From Phaseolus vulgaris (lineage: Eukaryota > Streptophyta > Magnoliopsida > Fabales > Fabaceae): a DNA stretch of 64,000 bases. The DNA is taken from the NCBI RefSeq assembly GCF_000499845.2, contig NC_023758.2:19234034-19298033 (forward strand), given 5' to 3'. Position 1 is the stretch's first letter; each line of letters starts with the position of its first letter. A program made the position numbers and the translations under genes. Below are positions 21,642 to 31,859 of the stretch, one piece after another. A model generated the notes under the pieces. That model was not told the origin of the DNA. It did not search any database and was given only the letters and a program-made list of their open reading frames with translations.

Positions 21642-23131
21642 GGTATAGTCTTCCATTTCTCAATTTTTCCTTTTCTTGATACGGTTGTTTCTAATTTGGA
21701 ATGCGTAATTTTATCTGGATATTTATTATATTTTATGTATTATTATAGCCATTTTTATTCTCCTAAAAAGGTGAAAAGGGAATGAATATAAGGGAGTAAT
21801 TAAGAAAGCCTTAAAAGTAAGAGAGACATACCTCGACTAGGGCTCGAGACCATATTTAGGAGTTTTATTTTATTAACAAGATTATCAATGCTCATTATTT
21901 TATTTTATTTTAGCTTTTAGAGTTATTATGTTACCGATTTATTTTATATTATGTGTTGTCATCTATGAAACTCAGATACTTCTCTTAAATGGCATATCGG
22001 TATCATATCAGATACTCATATCAAACACCGACACTTGTAGGACACGTTTTCGTGAAATGACCAATTCAAAAAATATTTGATGGATTTCTGACGATTCTAT
22101 TACGGTTCTAACACAATTTTAAAAAGAAAAAATACATTAATTTTCTAAAAACTCAAACTTATTGTATAAAATTTTATTATGATTATAAAAATACGAAACA
22201 AATCATTTTGAATCAGTAAACATCTTTCTGCTCCAAAAACTAATCTGGAGCATACTTGTGCACATAAATCTTTATTGTCAATTTATATAATTCATAATTA
22301 TATAATATATAGATTTGTGTCCCCGTATCCTACATTTTAGATATTATACGTATCTTCGTGAACGTATCTGTGTCGCATCAGTGTCTGTGTCAATGTTTGT
22401 GCTACATAGGTTGTCATACCTAACTTTATCATTGAATCTCTAGTTCTTCATGAATACTTTTCAATTTTTGGGATCATATATAGTCTTAAGCTTGACATTA
22501 ATGCTATGCTTAACATTATCTTAGGCATCACCAATACGAGTTACTTAATATATTATCAAAGAAGTTTACCATTCAATTTTGCTCCCATAAACAAAATGTA
22601 AAACCTCGAAAGATATTTTTGAAATAGTAGCATTAAATAGAGGGAAATAAAACTTATATTTAAGTCCACCAAACATAATCATTCTTTTGCTTATGAGTTC
22701 AGGGAGAGAAGTAAATAATACAACAGAAATCAAATATAAAAGCAATACAAAACCAACCAAGTAATATCTATGAATGAACCGGCATCTGCAACAAGTTTTG
22801 GTACAAATTTTGAAAATATATATTAACCTTGTATAATTTAGCTACGATCAAAGTTTCTGCTATGATAAGCGTACACAGCAATTATCTTATATATTTTTAG
22901 TACACAGAACATACTCGGCCAAAGATATAACAGAATACCAGCCATTCGGCAATTCATGTTTGCCAAAAGAGTACAATTTTCCTTGGTGAAGATGTGGGTA
23001 ACTGTAGCAAAATGTTTCGAAGCCATCTCATCGTTGAGATCACGACAACAAATAGTACTGGAATATCTTATATTAAGCATTGGAATTAAAAAGCAAAGGG
23101 TAATTTGAGGTTAATCGGAGAACTAGTTACC
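21642..23131. other. Convergent intergenic region
   Basis: AT-rich DNA between the 3' ends of AGO (+) and the small membrane-protein gene (-). It contains a MITE-like block (21955-22415) and the presumed 3' UTR of the minus gene. No supported gene was found. Confidence 0.5.
21955..22415. mobile_element. MITE-like element with CTATG..GCAC..GACAC ends
   Basis: The right end, read inward on the minus strand, is CCTATGTAGCACAAACATTG. The left side has TCTATGAAACTC and further in CACCGACACTTGTAGGACAC, in inverted relation. Many plant MITEs begin CTATGTAGCACxGACAC. The interior is AT-rich and non-coding. Boundaries are approximate and the left terminus is degenerate. Confidence 0.35.
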
Positions 23132-25027
23132 TTACTTAGAACCATGCTTACCATACTCATCTACTCTGTGAAGAGCATCCATGAGAACATCAGTTGTCCA
23201 ATCCTTTACATCATCCTGTGCACAGCATACGAGGATTTCAGTCACTCATAGTGTGTTTGGATTAGGTTCATAGTGAGAAATTATCAACTAATTTTTCAAG
23301 ATGAAGGTAAAATAGCAAATACATTCTATTTTTCCATGGTATATCACCATGATTTTCATAGGATGATACGATAGAATTGATTGTTGTGTTATCTAAACAC
23401 ATTGTAATTCTAAATGTTTACTAATTCCAATGCAATAACTTATGCTGATTCTTAAAGTTAAGCAATTTAAAATATCATTAGAACAAATGATGAATTCTTA
23501 AAGACGTTGCGTATGTAAGAAAATGCAACTAATACCATTGCTTAGCATTACAAAAACAATTTTTCAAGTCAAAATAAAGATCTCGTGAGTAGAGAGATAA
23601 AAGAGGACTTACTAAAAACAACTTAAAAACTCAGGTTCAATTCTACCAACGGAATGAAAATTGGTAAGAAGAGTGTGTCTGCAAAACCATTCAAGGTCCC
23701 ATTGACTGTGAATCCAACAATTTCTCTTATGATTTGTTTGGTTTTGAAAAAGAAATAGAGGAAATAAGTTGAGAAAAGATAAATAATTAAGAAATAAAAT
23801 TGAATGTTTAGTTGTTTGGTGAGAAAAGAAATAGCTGAAAAATACAAAGAAAATGTTTTGAAAATTGTGTAATTTAATAAAAATAGAGAGATAGGGAGAT
23901 AAAATAGTAAAGTGAATCCCATAATATTACAGGTACAGTAGGTTTTCCAATCAAAATTATGGTTTTACTATGATAATTTGCATTTTATTAAATGCATTGC
24001 ATATTACTAAGGTGAAACTCTACCAAACAAACCAACAAAATTCATTATCTCCCTCTCTTCTCTTCCCCCTTCTCCCTCCCAAAAAAAACCCTTAGTCATG
24101 TTTAGTTTCTTAAAAAGTGAGAAATGAGTTTCAATACACATTTATCTATTTTCAAGAAACTAAACATGTATGTGAGAAATTGTTGGATTCAGAGATTGAA
24201 TAGTTTTGCAAACACACCCTAATTGTTCAAATTTTGCATTGAAAATGCTCGTCAAAGCAAGTGATAACTGCCCAAATCATGTTCGAAGAAGAATATTTCA
24301 TAGATTATGTACACAAATCTAATAAGAGTCTGAGAGAAGTTAATTTCAACCATAGTTATATAGCTGTCTATTCAAGATCAGTTTCTTTGGAGAAAGCATG
24401 TTCTCGTCGAATACAAAGCCAACACATATATAGAGAAAGAAAGTAAAAAATACAGTAAGGGGAGAGTGATTACCATACGCAATGGTTCTCCAGTTCTTAT
24501 TCTGGAATTAGGACGCGAAAAGGTCGACTCAAACGGAGTCCTGGGCCTGATTTCTCGAAACTTCTCCCACTCCTCTCGGGTGACCATTCTAACGCTGCCT
24601 TGACCTTCAGGAGCATTCTCTATCTTACGCTCCAACAACTCTTGGGATTTAGATTCATCATACTGTCACCGGTTACATCCATTAGTCACAACTTCATTTC
24701 ATCGAACACGTGATTTGCAACAAGATCGATCACTAGAACCCTCACATTCATATACTTATTAGTTTAAATTGTGAAGTTGGAAGGTGGCGTACGTACCATC
24801 ATGAGAAGTTTGGCTAGGACAGCGATTCCGACGACGGCGACGACCATGGGCATGGTGGCGGTGTCGAGGTACGACAGGGATTCGGGAACGGTAACGATAA
24901 ACTGGTCCTTGCTTTTCGGTTGCCTCATCTTCCTTTTCTTCTCCAATTCCAACGCTCTTCTCTTCAATGCTTCTGTGGGCACATCACCACGAAGAGTGTG
25001 CAACAATCTGCACTTCAATGCGTTCAT
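23132..25027 (-). CDS. Small conserved plant protein with one membrane span, function unknown
   Basis: Three exons on the minus strand, 25027-24797, 24662-24474 and 23215-23132, all join in phase 0 with GT-AG introns, giving 167 aa. The N terminus MNALKCRLLHTLRGDVP is basic and could be an organelle-targeting segment (inference). Residues 22-42 are strongly charged. A hydrophobic span lies at about 59-77 (MPMVVAVVGIAVLAKLL). A conserved soluble tail follows (LLERKIENAPEGQG, TREEWEKFREIRPRTPFES, ARIRTGEP-like) and ends VKDWTTDVLMDALHRVDEYG. I recognise the family as plant-wide and uncharacterised. The stop at 23132 is supported by the conserved end. Alternative splicing at the GTAAGC just after DEYG would change only the last residues. 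No domain with known activity is visible. Confidence 0.82.
23249..23405. mobile_element. MITE-like insertion in intron 2 of the small gene
   Basis: AGTGTGTTTGGATTA at the left and TTATCTAAACACATT at the right form imperfect terminal inverted repeats (about 12 of 15 match) around a non-coding AT-rich core. It is a typical small hAT-like MITE by appearance. No target duplication could be fixed. Confidence 0.45.
24097..24168. repeat. 15-bp perfect inverted repeat in intron 2
   Basis: CATGTTTAGTTTCTT (24097-24111) and AAGAAACTAAACATG (24154-24168) are exact reverse complements with a 42-bp loop. This may be the core of a MITE or an intronic hairpin. Confidence 0.7.
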
Positions 25028-25083
25028 CCTCAGTTACCTTTCTGCGAATTGATGTCTTCAATGGCCCTTTACTTTGTATTCTG

Positions 25084-25091
25084 TATATATA
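25084..25091 (-). promoter_or_regulatory. TATA box candidate of the small gene
   Basis: TATATATA about 57 bp upstream of the ATG at 25027 on the minus strand. It would give a short leader of about 25-30 nt. Confidence 0.45.
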
Positions 25092-25479
25092 GTATTAATA
25101 AATATTCCCTTTATATAATTAAAATTTATTATAAAAGTATTTAAATATGTCCGTTATATTTAAATATTTTTTGTATTTTAATTTTTAATTTTTCAATTGA
25201 AAAACAATTTATAAGACATTCTTTTATTATCATGATTTGTTGTTTTGAATGTTCTTTAAATAAAGTAGTGTTACTGAAGGACAAAGTTCATTGGTTTTAC
25301 AAATAATAAATACTTATTCAAAAAAATTATTAATTATGTTTAGCTAGATTTTTTTCTCAGAATAAACTAAAAGGGTAGAAAAACAATCTTTTACCTTTTA
25401 TTTACAGAATTCGACTTGTTTCATTTTTTAGAGTAAAACTCAAACACAAGACATGTCAAAACAGATGGTTAACCGTTTT
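25092..25479. other. AT-rich spacer
   Basis: AT-rich sequence between the small gene's promoter and the LINE remnant. I see nothing specific in it. Confidence 0.5.
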
Positions 25480-27613
25480 ATCCTATTTCACACAAAGAAG
25501 ATATAACCTACTATTTAAAGAAACACCTATTCTAAATAGGTTTGTTCTAGTAGTCACTCTCCCCAGGATTACTCTCCATGACAAAGCCTTGGAATATGTC
25601 AAGTCTTTGATAGCCCAAAAATGCTGAAAACCTTTGATGGAATGGTTCAAGTTGTTTAATTGCAAATAGGAGTAGGTCGAGCTGATTGTGAATATCCTAT
25701 CCTGCTCCCCCACCCATGTCCACTTATCAGAGTTCATATTCAAATTGACCCTACTGATACACTTCACCAGTTTAGGCTTTAGTGTTGCTTCCCACAAGAA
25801 TTGTTCTTTTCCAAGCTAGCAGCCATTCCATTCCAGAGTTCTGATATACCACAAATTCTTGTATTCTTTAACATTAACATTTTGATATAGACTACAATTG
25901 AGGAAATCTATACATGATTATGGTATGATTATGGTGTTCTCTAACCATTTATCCTCCCAAAACCTAACAACATTTCCGGACCCCACACTCCATGATATAT
26001 TATTTGTCAAACCAATTGTCTTCCTTAATTACCTTAGCAAGATCTCTCTCCCATCAACATTGGTGTTTGACTGAACATGTACCATAATTCCTACTACTTT
26101 CCTTACCATACTTGGAGATTAATACCAACATCCATTTCCATATAGCTATTAAAGCCTTATTGAACTTTGTTATGTCTTTTATACCTAGTCCTCCTTGCTC
26201 TTCCAGTTTTCATATCTTCTCCCAACTAATCCATGCATTTTTCTTGTCTTCACTCCCCCAATTTCCTCTAAATTTGTGTTAACCTTTGGCAAACCAACAC
26301 ATGTGCTTCATAAAATGATAGGATGAATAGAGGTTTTGATGTCAGCACTAATTTAATAAGACAAATTCTCCCAAATAAGGATAGATGTTTCTCTTTCCAC
26401 TTTGAAAGTTTAACCTTCACTTTAGAAATTAAAGGTTCGCAAAACCATTTTTTCCTTGGATTCCCCCATACAGGAAAACATAGGTATGTGAATGGAATGC
26501 TCATAATATTGCAATTCAAAATGTGAGAAAAGCTATGCAACATGTCCCTGTCGATCCCAAGAACCTTAATGCAAGATTTATGGAAGTTCACCTTCAACCC
26601 TGATACTAGCTCAAAGCATCTAATGAACGTTTTGACAGTAAAAATATTTTGGTGAGTAGCCTCGCTGACAAAGAGGGCATCATCTGCAAATTGTAGAATA
26701 TCTACTTGCACTTGTTCCATCCCAATCCTAAGTTCTTGAAAAACGTTTTTCTACAATGCTTGTCTAACTAACCCCGATAGACCTTCAACCACTATAAGGA
26801 AAAGAGGATGCTTCCAAATAGCCCTTAATCCAAGAAATCCATTTCTCCTGAAACCCAAGCCTCGCCATCATATAGTATAGACACTCCCAACGTGCAAAAT
26901 CATACGCTTTCTCATGGCCCACCTTAATAATCACTGCACTTTTCTTTTGTCTCCTAACATCCTCTACAACCTTATTAGCTATCAATATCAAGGAGCCTTC
27001 TACCCTTTAGGAAAGCAAATTGTGAAGAGTCTATGACTGAGGGTAAAACCAGTTTTAGCCTATTAGATAGAATCTTCACGATAATCTTATACATTGACCC
27101 CACTAGAGATATTGGCCTGTACTGTTCGATTTTTATCGGATCCTTAACCTTGGACACAAGGGCAATGAAAGATGCATTACTACCTAGAGGGAATTTCCTT
27201 GTCGCATCAACAATATACTGCTTGTATCCTTCAAGGCTTCCCAATTACTCTTGAGGAAATTAAATTGAACCCATTAAAGCCATAACTCTCACTGATTTTT
27301 TCTATTAAGCTTGCATTCTCGTGTACAACAATTGCTTTAAACTCTACATTCCCATGCCTTACCCCATAGTCCATAATTGATGCAAACCTATTTTGGAATA
27401 CCTTATTTGTATCATTCCTAACCAACATTGGTTCATCAGCATATCCCATTAACATTTCCCTTTAATCTCATTCCTCATTCTCCTTCATCTAATGACAAAG
27501 TGATAGAATTTAGAGTTCTTATCACCTAACTTCGTCCAATTCACCCTTGCTTTCTACCTTAACATTATATCTAGCTTCTCATTAATGATTTTCAAACTGC
27601 TAAGTACCTCTAA
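25480..27613 (-). pseudogene. L1-type LINE ORF2 (reverse transcriptase and zf-RVT), decayed
   Basis: Minus-strand reading in order: VNWTKLGDKNSKFYH (27540), [13 protein letters not shown] and [20 protein letters not shown] (27170-27010), KVGHEKAYDFARWECLY (26900), LQFADDALFVSE (the FADD catalytic box, 26690), SGLKVNFHKSC, FGRICLIKLVLTSKP, and at the end the zf-RVT region (LSWRVILGRVTTRTNL, 25560). This is the usual plant L1 order. Stops and frameshifts are present throughout. The 5' part is cut off exactly where the CACTA terminus begins at 27614. The 3' UTR and poly(A) are not evident at 25480. Confidence 0.85.
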
Positions 27614-28317
27614 CACTAGTGCAAAATGTTAAAACAACTACTAGTTTTTAAATGCATTTTTATCGTTAGACGCAGTCTTTCAAAATGCGGTGACATTTTT
27701 GTAATTAAGTTCATTCAAGAATGCAGTTATTTGTAGTAGCCACATTCATAAATGAAGCGCTTTGATTTACAAATGCGGCTTTTTCTATAGCTGCATTCTT
27801 AAATCATTTTTACCCTAACTCTGAAGCGTTCCATTTACGCTTTCATACTTTCATCCTCTTCTTTCGCTTCTTTCGTTGTTCCTGCTCTCTTGTTCCTCTC
27901 TTCTTTTGCGAGCTGCATTGTCTTGTTTTTGTGCCATTGTAAGTTCGTTTGAACTCTACTTCTTCTTCTTGTTTTCGTGCCATTGTTAAGTTCGTTCGTT
28001 TCTCTTACTATTTTTGTTTCCTTACATTGGTAAGTACTATTCATTTCCTTCACATTTCATTTCTTCGTCGTTGCTGCCGTGTCCGCTGCCACCGTCGTTG
28101 CTGTCGCTTCTGTGTCACTCTCAACGTTGCCTTCACGCACAAGGTTGGTGTTTTATTTTTTTTTTTAATGTTATGAATTTGTTTATTTGTTTATTTATTA
28201 TAATTTTCATTTTTTAAAATTTTTATTATTTAGTATTTATTATAATTTGTATTTATTATTAATTTATATTATGTTAGTTGTTAGTTTAGAATAGAATTAT
28301 CATGTTGGTATTAAGTC

Positions 28318-28383
28318 CGAGGGTGTTCGACCCTCGACAATTGATACGTCCTAGTTTTGAGTCTGGGGGTGTTCCACCCTCGG
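28318..28383. repeat. Two GC-rich hairpins in tandem
   Basis: CGAGGGTGTTCGACCCTCG (28318-28336) and GGGGGTGTTCCACCCTCGG (28365-28383) each fold into a 7-bp GC-rich stem with a 5-nt loop, 28 bp apart, in otherwise AT-rich DNA just before the transposase ATG. Confidence 0.7.
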
Positions 28384-28440
28384 CAAACATGTGAGATAGA
28401 ACACTTATTAGAAACACTTGAATGAATACTAGAGAATATA

Positions 28441-29709
28441 ATGGATCGAAATTGGATTAAGTATGTTCACATAAGTGATGAGTACGAAAAAGAAGTAGAA
28501 GAATTCATACAATTTGCTGCGAATAATAGTGGTCATGATGGAGCAAAGATCAGGTGTCTGTGCGTTAACTGTTTGAATGGAACGATATTGGATGTTAAGA
28601 TAATGTGGAAGCACCTTCTATGTGATGGGTTTCTTCGTTCTTATACAACTTGGACATGGCATGGTGAATTATTAAATTTACCACATGTTTTCGTAACTGA
28701 AAAATATGTGGGGTCCACTATGGATGATGCAGTACATGATGATGTAGATGTGATCGATTGGAGGACATGATTCGTGATATGGGAGCTGAGTCTTTTGCAG
28801 AAGCGCATGGATATGGAAGTATGTCAAGTGATGTAGAGACTTCACTGCATCCTGGATCAACTAACTTCACACGGTTGTCGGCAGTGTTAAGATTAAAACA
28901 ATAAATAGATAGATTGATAAAAGCTTCACATAATTGCTTCAGTTGTTGAAGGATATGCTTCCAAAGAAAAATACTCTATCTAATCGTAATTATGAGGCCA
29001 AAAAGATTATTTGTCCAATGGGTATGGAGTATAAAATGATACATGCATGTCCTAATAATTGTATATTATATAGGAAAGATATTGAATTGTTGAAAAGTTG
29101 TCTGAGGTGTGGGTTATCACGTTATAAGTTGAAACAAAAAGATGATGATACTATTGAAGAGATAGAAAAGCATGGACCCCCAACGAAGGTTATGTGGTAT
29201 CTTCCCATCATTCCAAGGATGAAGCATTTGTTTGCAAACTCAAACAATGCTAAGAATCTTAGATGGCATGCAGATGAGAGGAAATGTGATGGCATGTACC
29301 GACATCTAGCTGATTTTATTCAATGGAAGAAATTTGATGATGAGTTTCCAGAGTTTGGTAAAGAATAAAGAAATATCTGACTTGGTTTAGCTACAGACGG
29401 AATGAATCTGTTTGGTAATATGAGTACAAATCACAGTTCATGGTTTGTTTTACTAGTTATTTAGAACTTACCTCTTGGATTATGCATGAAGCGAAAATAC
29501 ATGATGTTGTCTATGATGATATTCGGTCTAAAACGGCCAGGGAATGACATAGATGTTTATCTAAGTCCCTTAATTGAAGATTTGAAATTAATGTGGGACC
29601 AGGGTGTTGAAGTATTTGACGGATTTGCTAATGAAACTTTCAAGCTGCATACCATGTTATGTTGCACCATCAATGACTTTCCAACATATGGTAACTTATC
29701 AGGGAATAG
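28441..29709 (+). pseudogene. TNP2-like CACTA transposase (truncated)
   Basis: Starts MDRNWIKYVHISDEYEKEVE at 28441, the transposase-associated N-terminal domain with IRCLCVNC and TTWTWHGEL. After frame breaks (about 28770-28930) it gives MIRDMGAESFAEAHGYGSM and GSTNFTRLSAVLRL, then LLKDMLPKKNTLSNRNYEAK, ICPMGMEYKMIHACPNNC, CLRCGLSRYKL, LRWHADERKCDGMYRHLADF and GNDIDVYLSPLIEDLKLMW (TNP2/Transposase_21). The reading stops at NLSGNS where the next element inserted. Several stops make it inactive. Confidence 0.85.
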
Positions 29710-29739
29710 TCACTACAAGAAAATAACGATTTAGTCACC

Positions 29740-30075
29740 AAATTCAACAACCGAAAAATAGTGGTCGCTATTTGGGACCGAAATAGTCACTGATCACTCT
29801 TAGTGTCAAATTTGTGACCGAAATAGCGATCAAATGAAATGTTGATGATTTTTGTTAGTTTTACGACCGAAACAACGACCGAAGATGAAAGTACAAAATA
29901 AAATTAAAAAAATAATTATATTTACGACCGAAACTATTTATTTGTTAGCGACCAATGTTTTTCAGTCGCTAAAAGAATTTGCTAAATTCTGCCACCGAAT
30001 TAGCGACTGGATATTTTTTATATTTTTAACTACCAATTATCTTTTAGTCGCTAAATGAAATTGTTTATTTTTGTC
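29740..30075. repeat. Left subterminal repeats of the Pack-CACTA
   Basis: Repeated GCGACCGAAATAGCGA-type motifs in direct and inverted orientation (for example 29760-29835, 29920-30060). They correspond to the array near the right end. In En/Spm elements such motifs bind the element-encoded TNPA-like protein; that role here is inference. Confidence 0.75.
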
Positions 30076-30357
30076 ACCAAATTAACATTTATATTTTTTT
30101 ATTTAATTTTGAATATATTAAAATAAATATATAATAATTATATTTATAAACATATAATTTTAATTGAAATTATAATCTGGAAAATGTAACCTGAAAAAAA
30201 GTCTTTCTCACTTTGTGAAATTTTTTTTGTACCCAACTCTGTATCTCATCGCCTCCGAAGCCATAAACCTTTACTCGTTAGCACAACTAGTTTAGGGCGA
30301 AGCTAAATCCTTCGTTCATCCTTTCTTCGATTCCAAAATCGTGTCACCGTCGTAACA

Positions 30358-30729
30358 ATGGTTCGTTCTTTAACTTCAGTTAAACTTTCTTCGCGTTTTT
30401 CGAAATCCCTCGCTTGCATTTTCTGATTCTGTTTTTGTGTAGTCGTAGCCCCAAGGGGATTACATAGAGCATCACCGAAGAGACTATGGCTACCGCCTTG
30501 ATCACTTTGAGCGCAAGCGCTAGAAAGAGGCTTGGAAAGTTCACAAGCGCTCCGCAATGACTCAGAAGGTTTTGCCTCTTTTTATTTGGAATTTGGAATT
30601 TGAGTTATATGGTTGTATTTTTGTGAATCTAATTGGATTTTAATTCGTGTGGAACAGGCCCTTGGTATCAAGGGAAAGATTATTGCCAAGAAAAATTATG
30701 CTGAAAAGGCACAGATGAAGAAGATGTGA
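30358..30729 (+). pseudogene. NSA2: Captured fragment of ribosome biogenesis gene NSA2
   Basis: ATG at 30358-30360 is followed at once by an intron (30361-30448). Exon 2 (30449-30568, 40 codons) reads PQGDYIEHHRRDYGYRLDHF, then ERKR, a TAG stop, KEAWKVHKRSAMTQK. An intron (30569-30657) and exon 3 (from 30658) follow, with ALGIKGKIIAKKNYAEKAQM ending in a TGA. This is the N-terminal part of NSA2/TINP1, a conserved 60S pre-ribosomal factor of about 260 aa. Only the first quarter is present. Introns are retained, so it was copied from genomic DNA and not from mRNA. The in-frame TAG and TGA show that it is not a working gene. Confidence 0.88.
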
Positions 30730-31152
30730 GAATTTTCTCATTTTACAGCTTTTAATATTTTTTTTGGATTGATTTTCTGTATTTGCTAATGTTGTATGTT
30801 GTTTTGTGTGTGTGATGTGGGGGAGCGTTTAATTTGTTATTGTGTTGCATTTTTAGCGTTGATGTAAAATAAATGTTTTTGGTTGATTTGTTATGTCTAG
30901 ATTGTTTTGAATGATGTGTTTATTAAAGGTTTGTTGATTGATGTTCGATAACTAGTTGTTAAGTTCATGAGATAATAATGATTTACCTCTATTTATTCAA
31001 ATGCATATCTTTATTCATACAGAATTCAAACAAAATATAACTGGAAACTAATAAACTTCAACATGTTCAGGCTCTTCATTTCCATAACCGTAAAGATGTA
31101 ACACTTAGTTATATCAATCACAAGAACAACCCCAGAAATCATATAAGCATAG

Positions 31153-31818
31153 ATATGTGCAATAGCCTAGAGATATCCCAGATTCACATTATTACACCAG
31201 AGGAAAGTCTAAACACGGACTGGATAGATATCTCCGGATCATTCAACATCTTTATACATTCTTTTATAATTTTTTTTATCAATAAAAAATTAAATAAATT
31301 AAGGGACACTTCAGGAGTGTCTCAACCCTTATACAAAACTATCACCAGCTAGTCTAAAAGGCACGAGAAAAACAGAAACTAAAAAAGTCTGCATAACACA
31401 CCTGTATAATAACTAGCCAAGCCTAATCTTTATACATAGTTCCACCATTCAAACTGGTAATTAATCCACTCTGATTCCTGTATCACTGTTTGTTTGTTAT
31501 CACTTTCCATTGATTAATTAACACATATTGATCACAGGTGATGACTGTATTGCCATAAACTCGGGTACTTCTTTGGTTAATATAAGTGATATTTTCTGTG
31601 GACCTGGCCACGACATCAGGTAAGTCCCAGTCCAAGTAAATTTGCACATGATTATTATTATATTTGAATTAACGTGAAATTCCTTGTGATGTGTTTGGTG
31701 AATGAAAAGCATTGGGAGCCTGGGATGCAATGGAGAGGATGCGAGAGTTGAAGAGATAGACGTGAAGAATTGCACCTTCATCGGAACTTCGAACGAAGTA
31801 AGAGTGAAGACATGGATG
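31153..31818 (+). pseudogene. Captured fragment of a polygalacturonase gene
   Basis: Three exon pieces with introns retained: 31153-31456 (SLEISQIHIITPEESLNTD, IDISGSFNIFIHSSTIQTG, interrupted by a 166-bp LINE insert at 31260-31425), 31538-31619 ([28 protein letters not shown]) and 31710-31818 (IGSLG, VEEIDVKNCTFIGTSNEVRV, KTWM). They join in phase through GT-AG sites. NTD, GDD and GH are the catalytic blocks of glycoside hydrolase family 28 pectinases. The NTDG glycine is changed to Trp, and GHG to GHD. Both ends of the gene are missing, so no enzyme can be made. Confidence 0.88.
31260..31425 (-). mobile_element. 5'-truncated LINE 3' end with 12-bp target duplication
   Basis: The 166-bp insert is flanked by ATCTTTATACAT on both sides (31248-31259 and 31426-31437). 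On the minus strand it ends with the LINE tail seen elsewhere in the window (GTGTCCCTTAATTTATTTAA ... TTGATAAAAAAAA). Removing it and one copy of the repeat restores the polygalacturonase reading FIHS then STIQTG. Confidence 0.85.
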
Positions 31819-31859
31819 GTAAGGAAGAAATGAATTAGAAAACAGGTTAAATGAGAATG

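Larger units (their letters stand above)
27614..29710 (+). mobile_element. CACTA (En/Spm) transposon, left part
   Basis: The terminus CACTAGTGCAAAATG at 27614 is followed by a subterminal region with repeated AATGC.G / CATT..TAAATG motifs (27650-27840) in both orientations, as CACTA elements have. It contains the TNP2-like transposase pseudogene. A second CACTA-like element starts at 29711 inside that gene. The right terminus could not be located. Confidence 0.75.

Noticed and set aside
22838..23080. Additional exon of the small membrane-protein gene
   Set aside because: The frame has no conserved continuation and the stop at 23132 fits the conserved C terminus. It is treated as 3' UTR.
30358..30729. 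Functional NSA2 gene
   Set aside because: It covers only the N-terminal part, with an in-frame TAG in exon 2 and a TGA in exon 3, inside a transposon.
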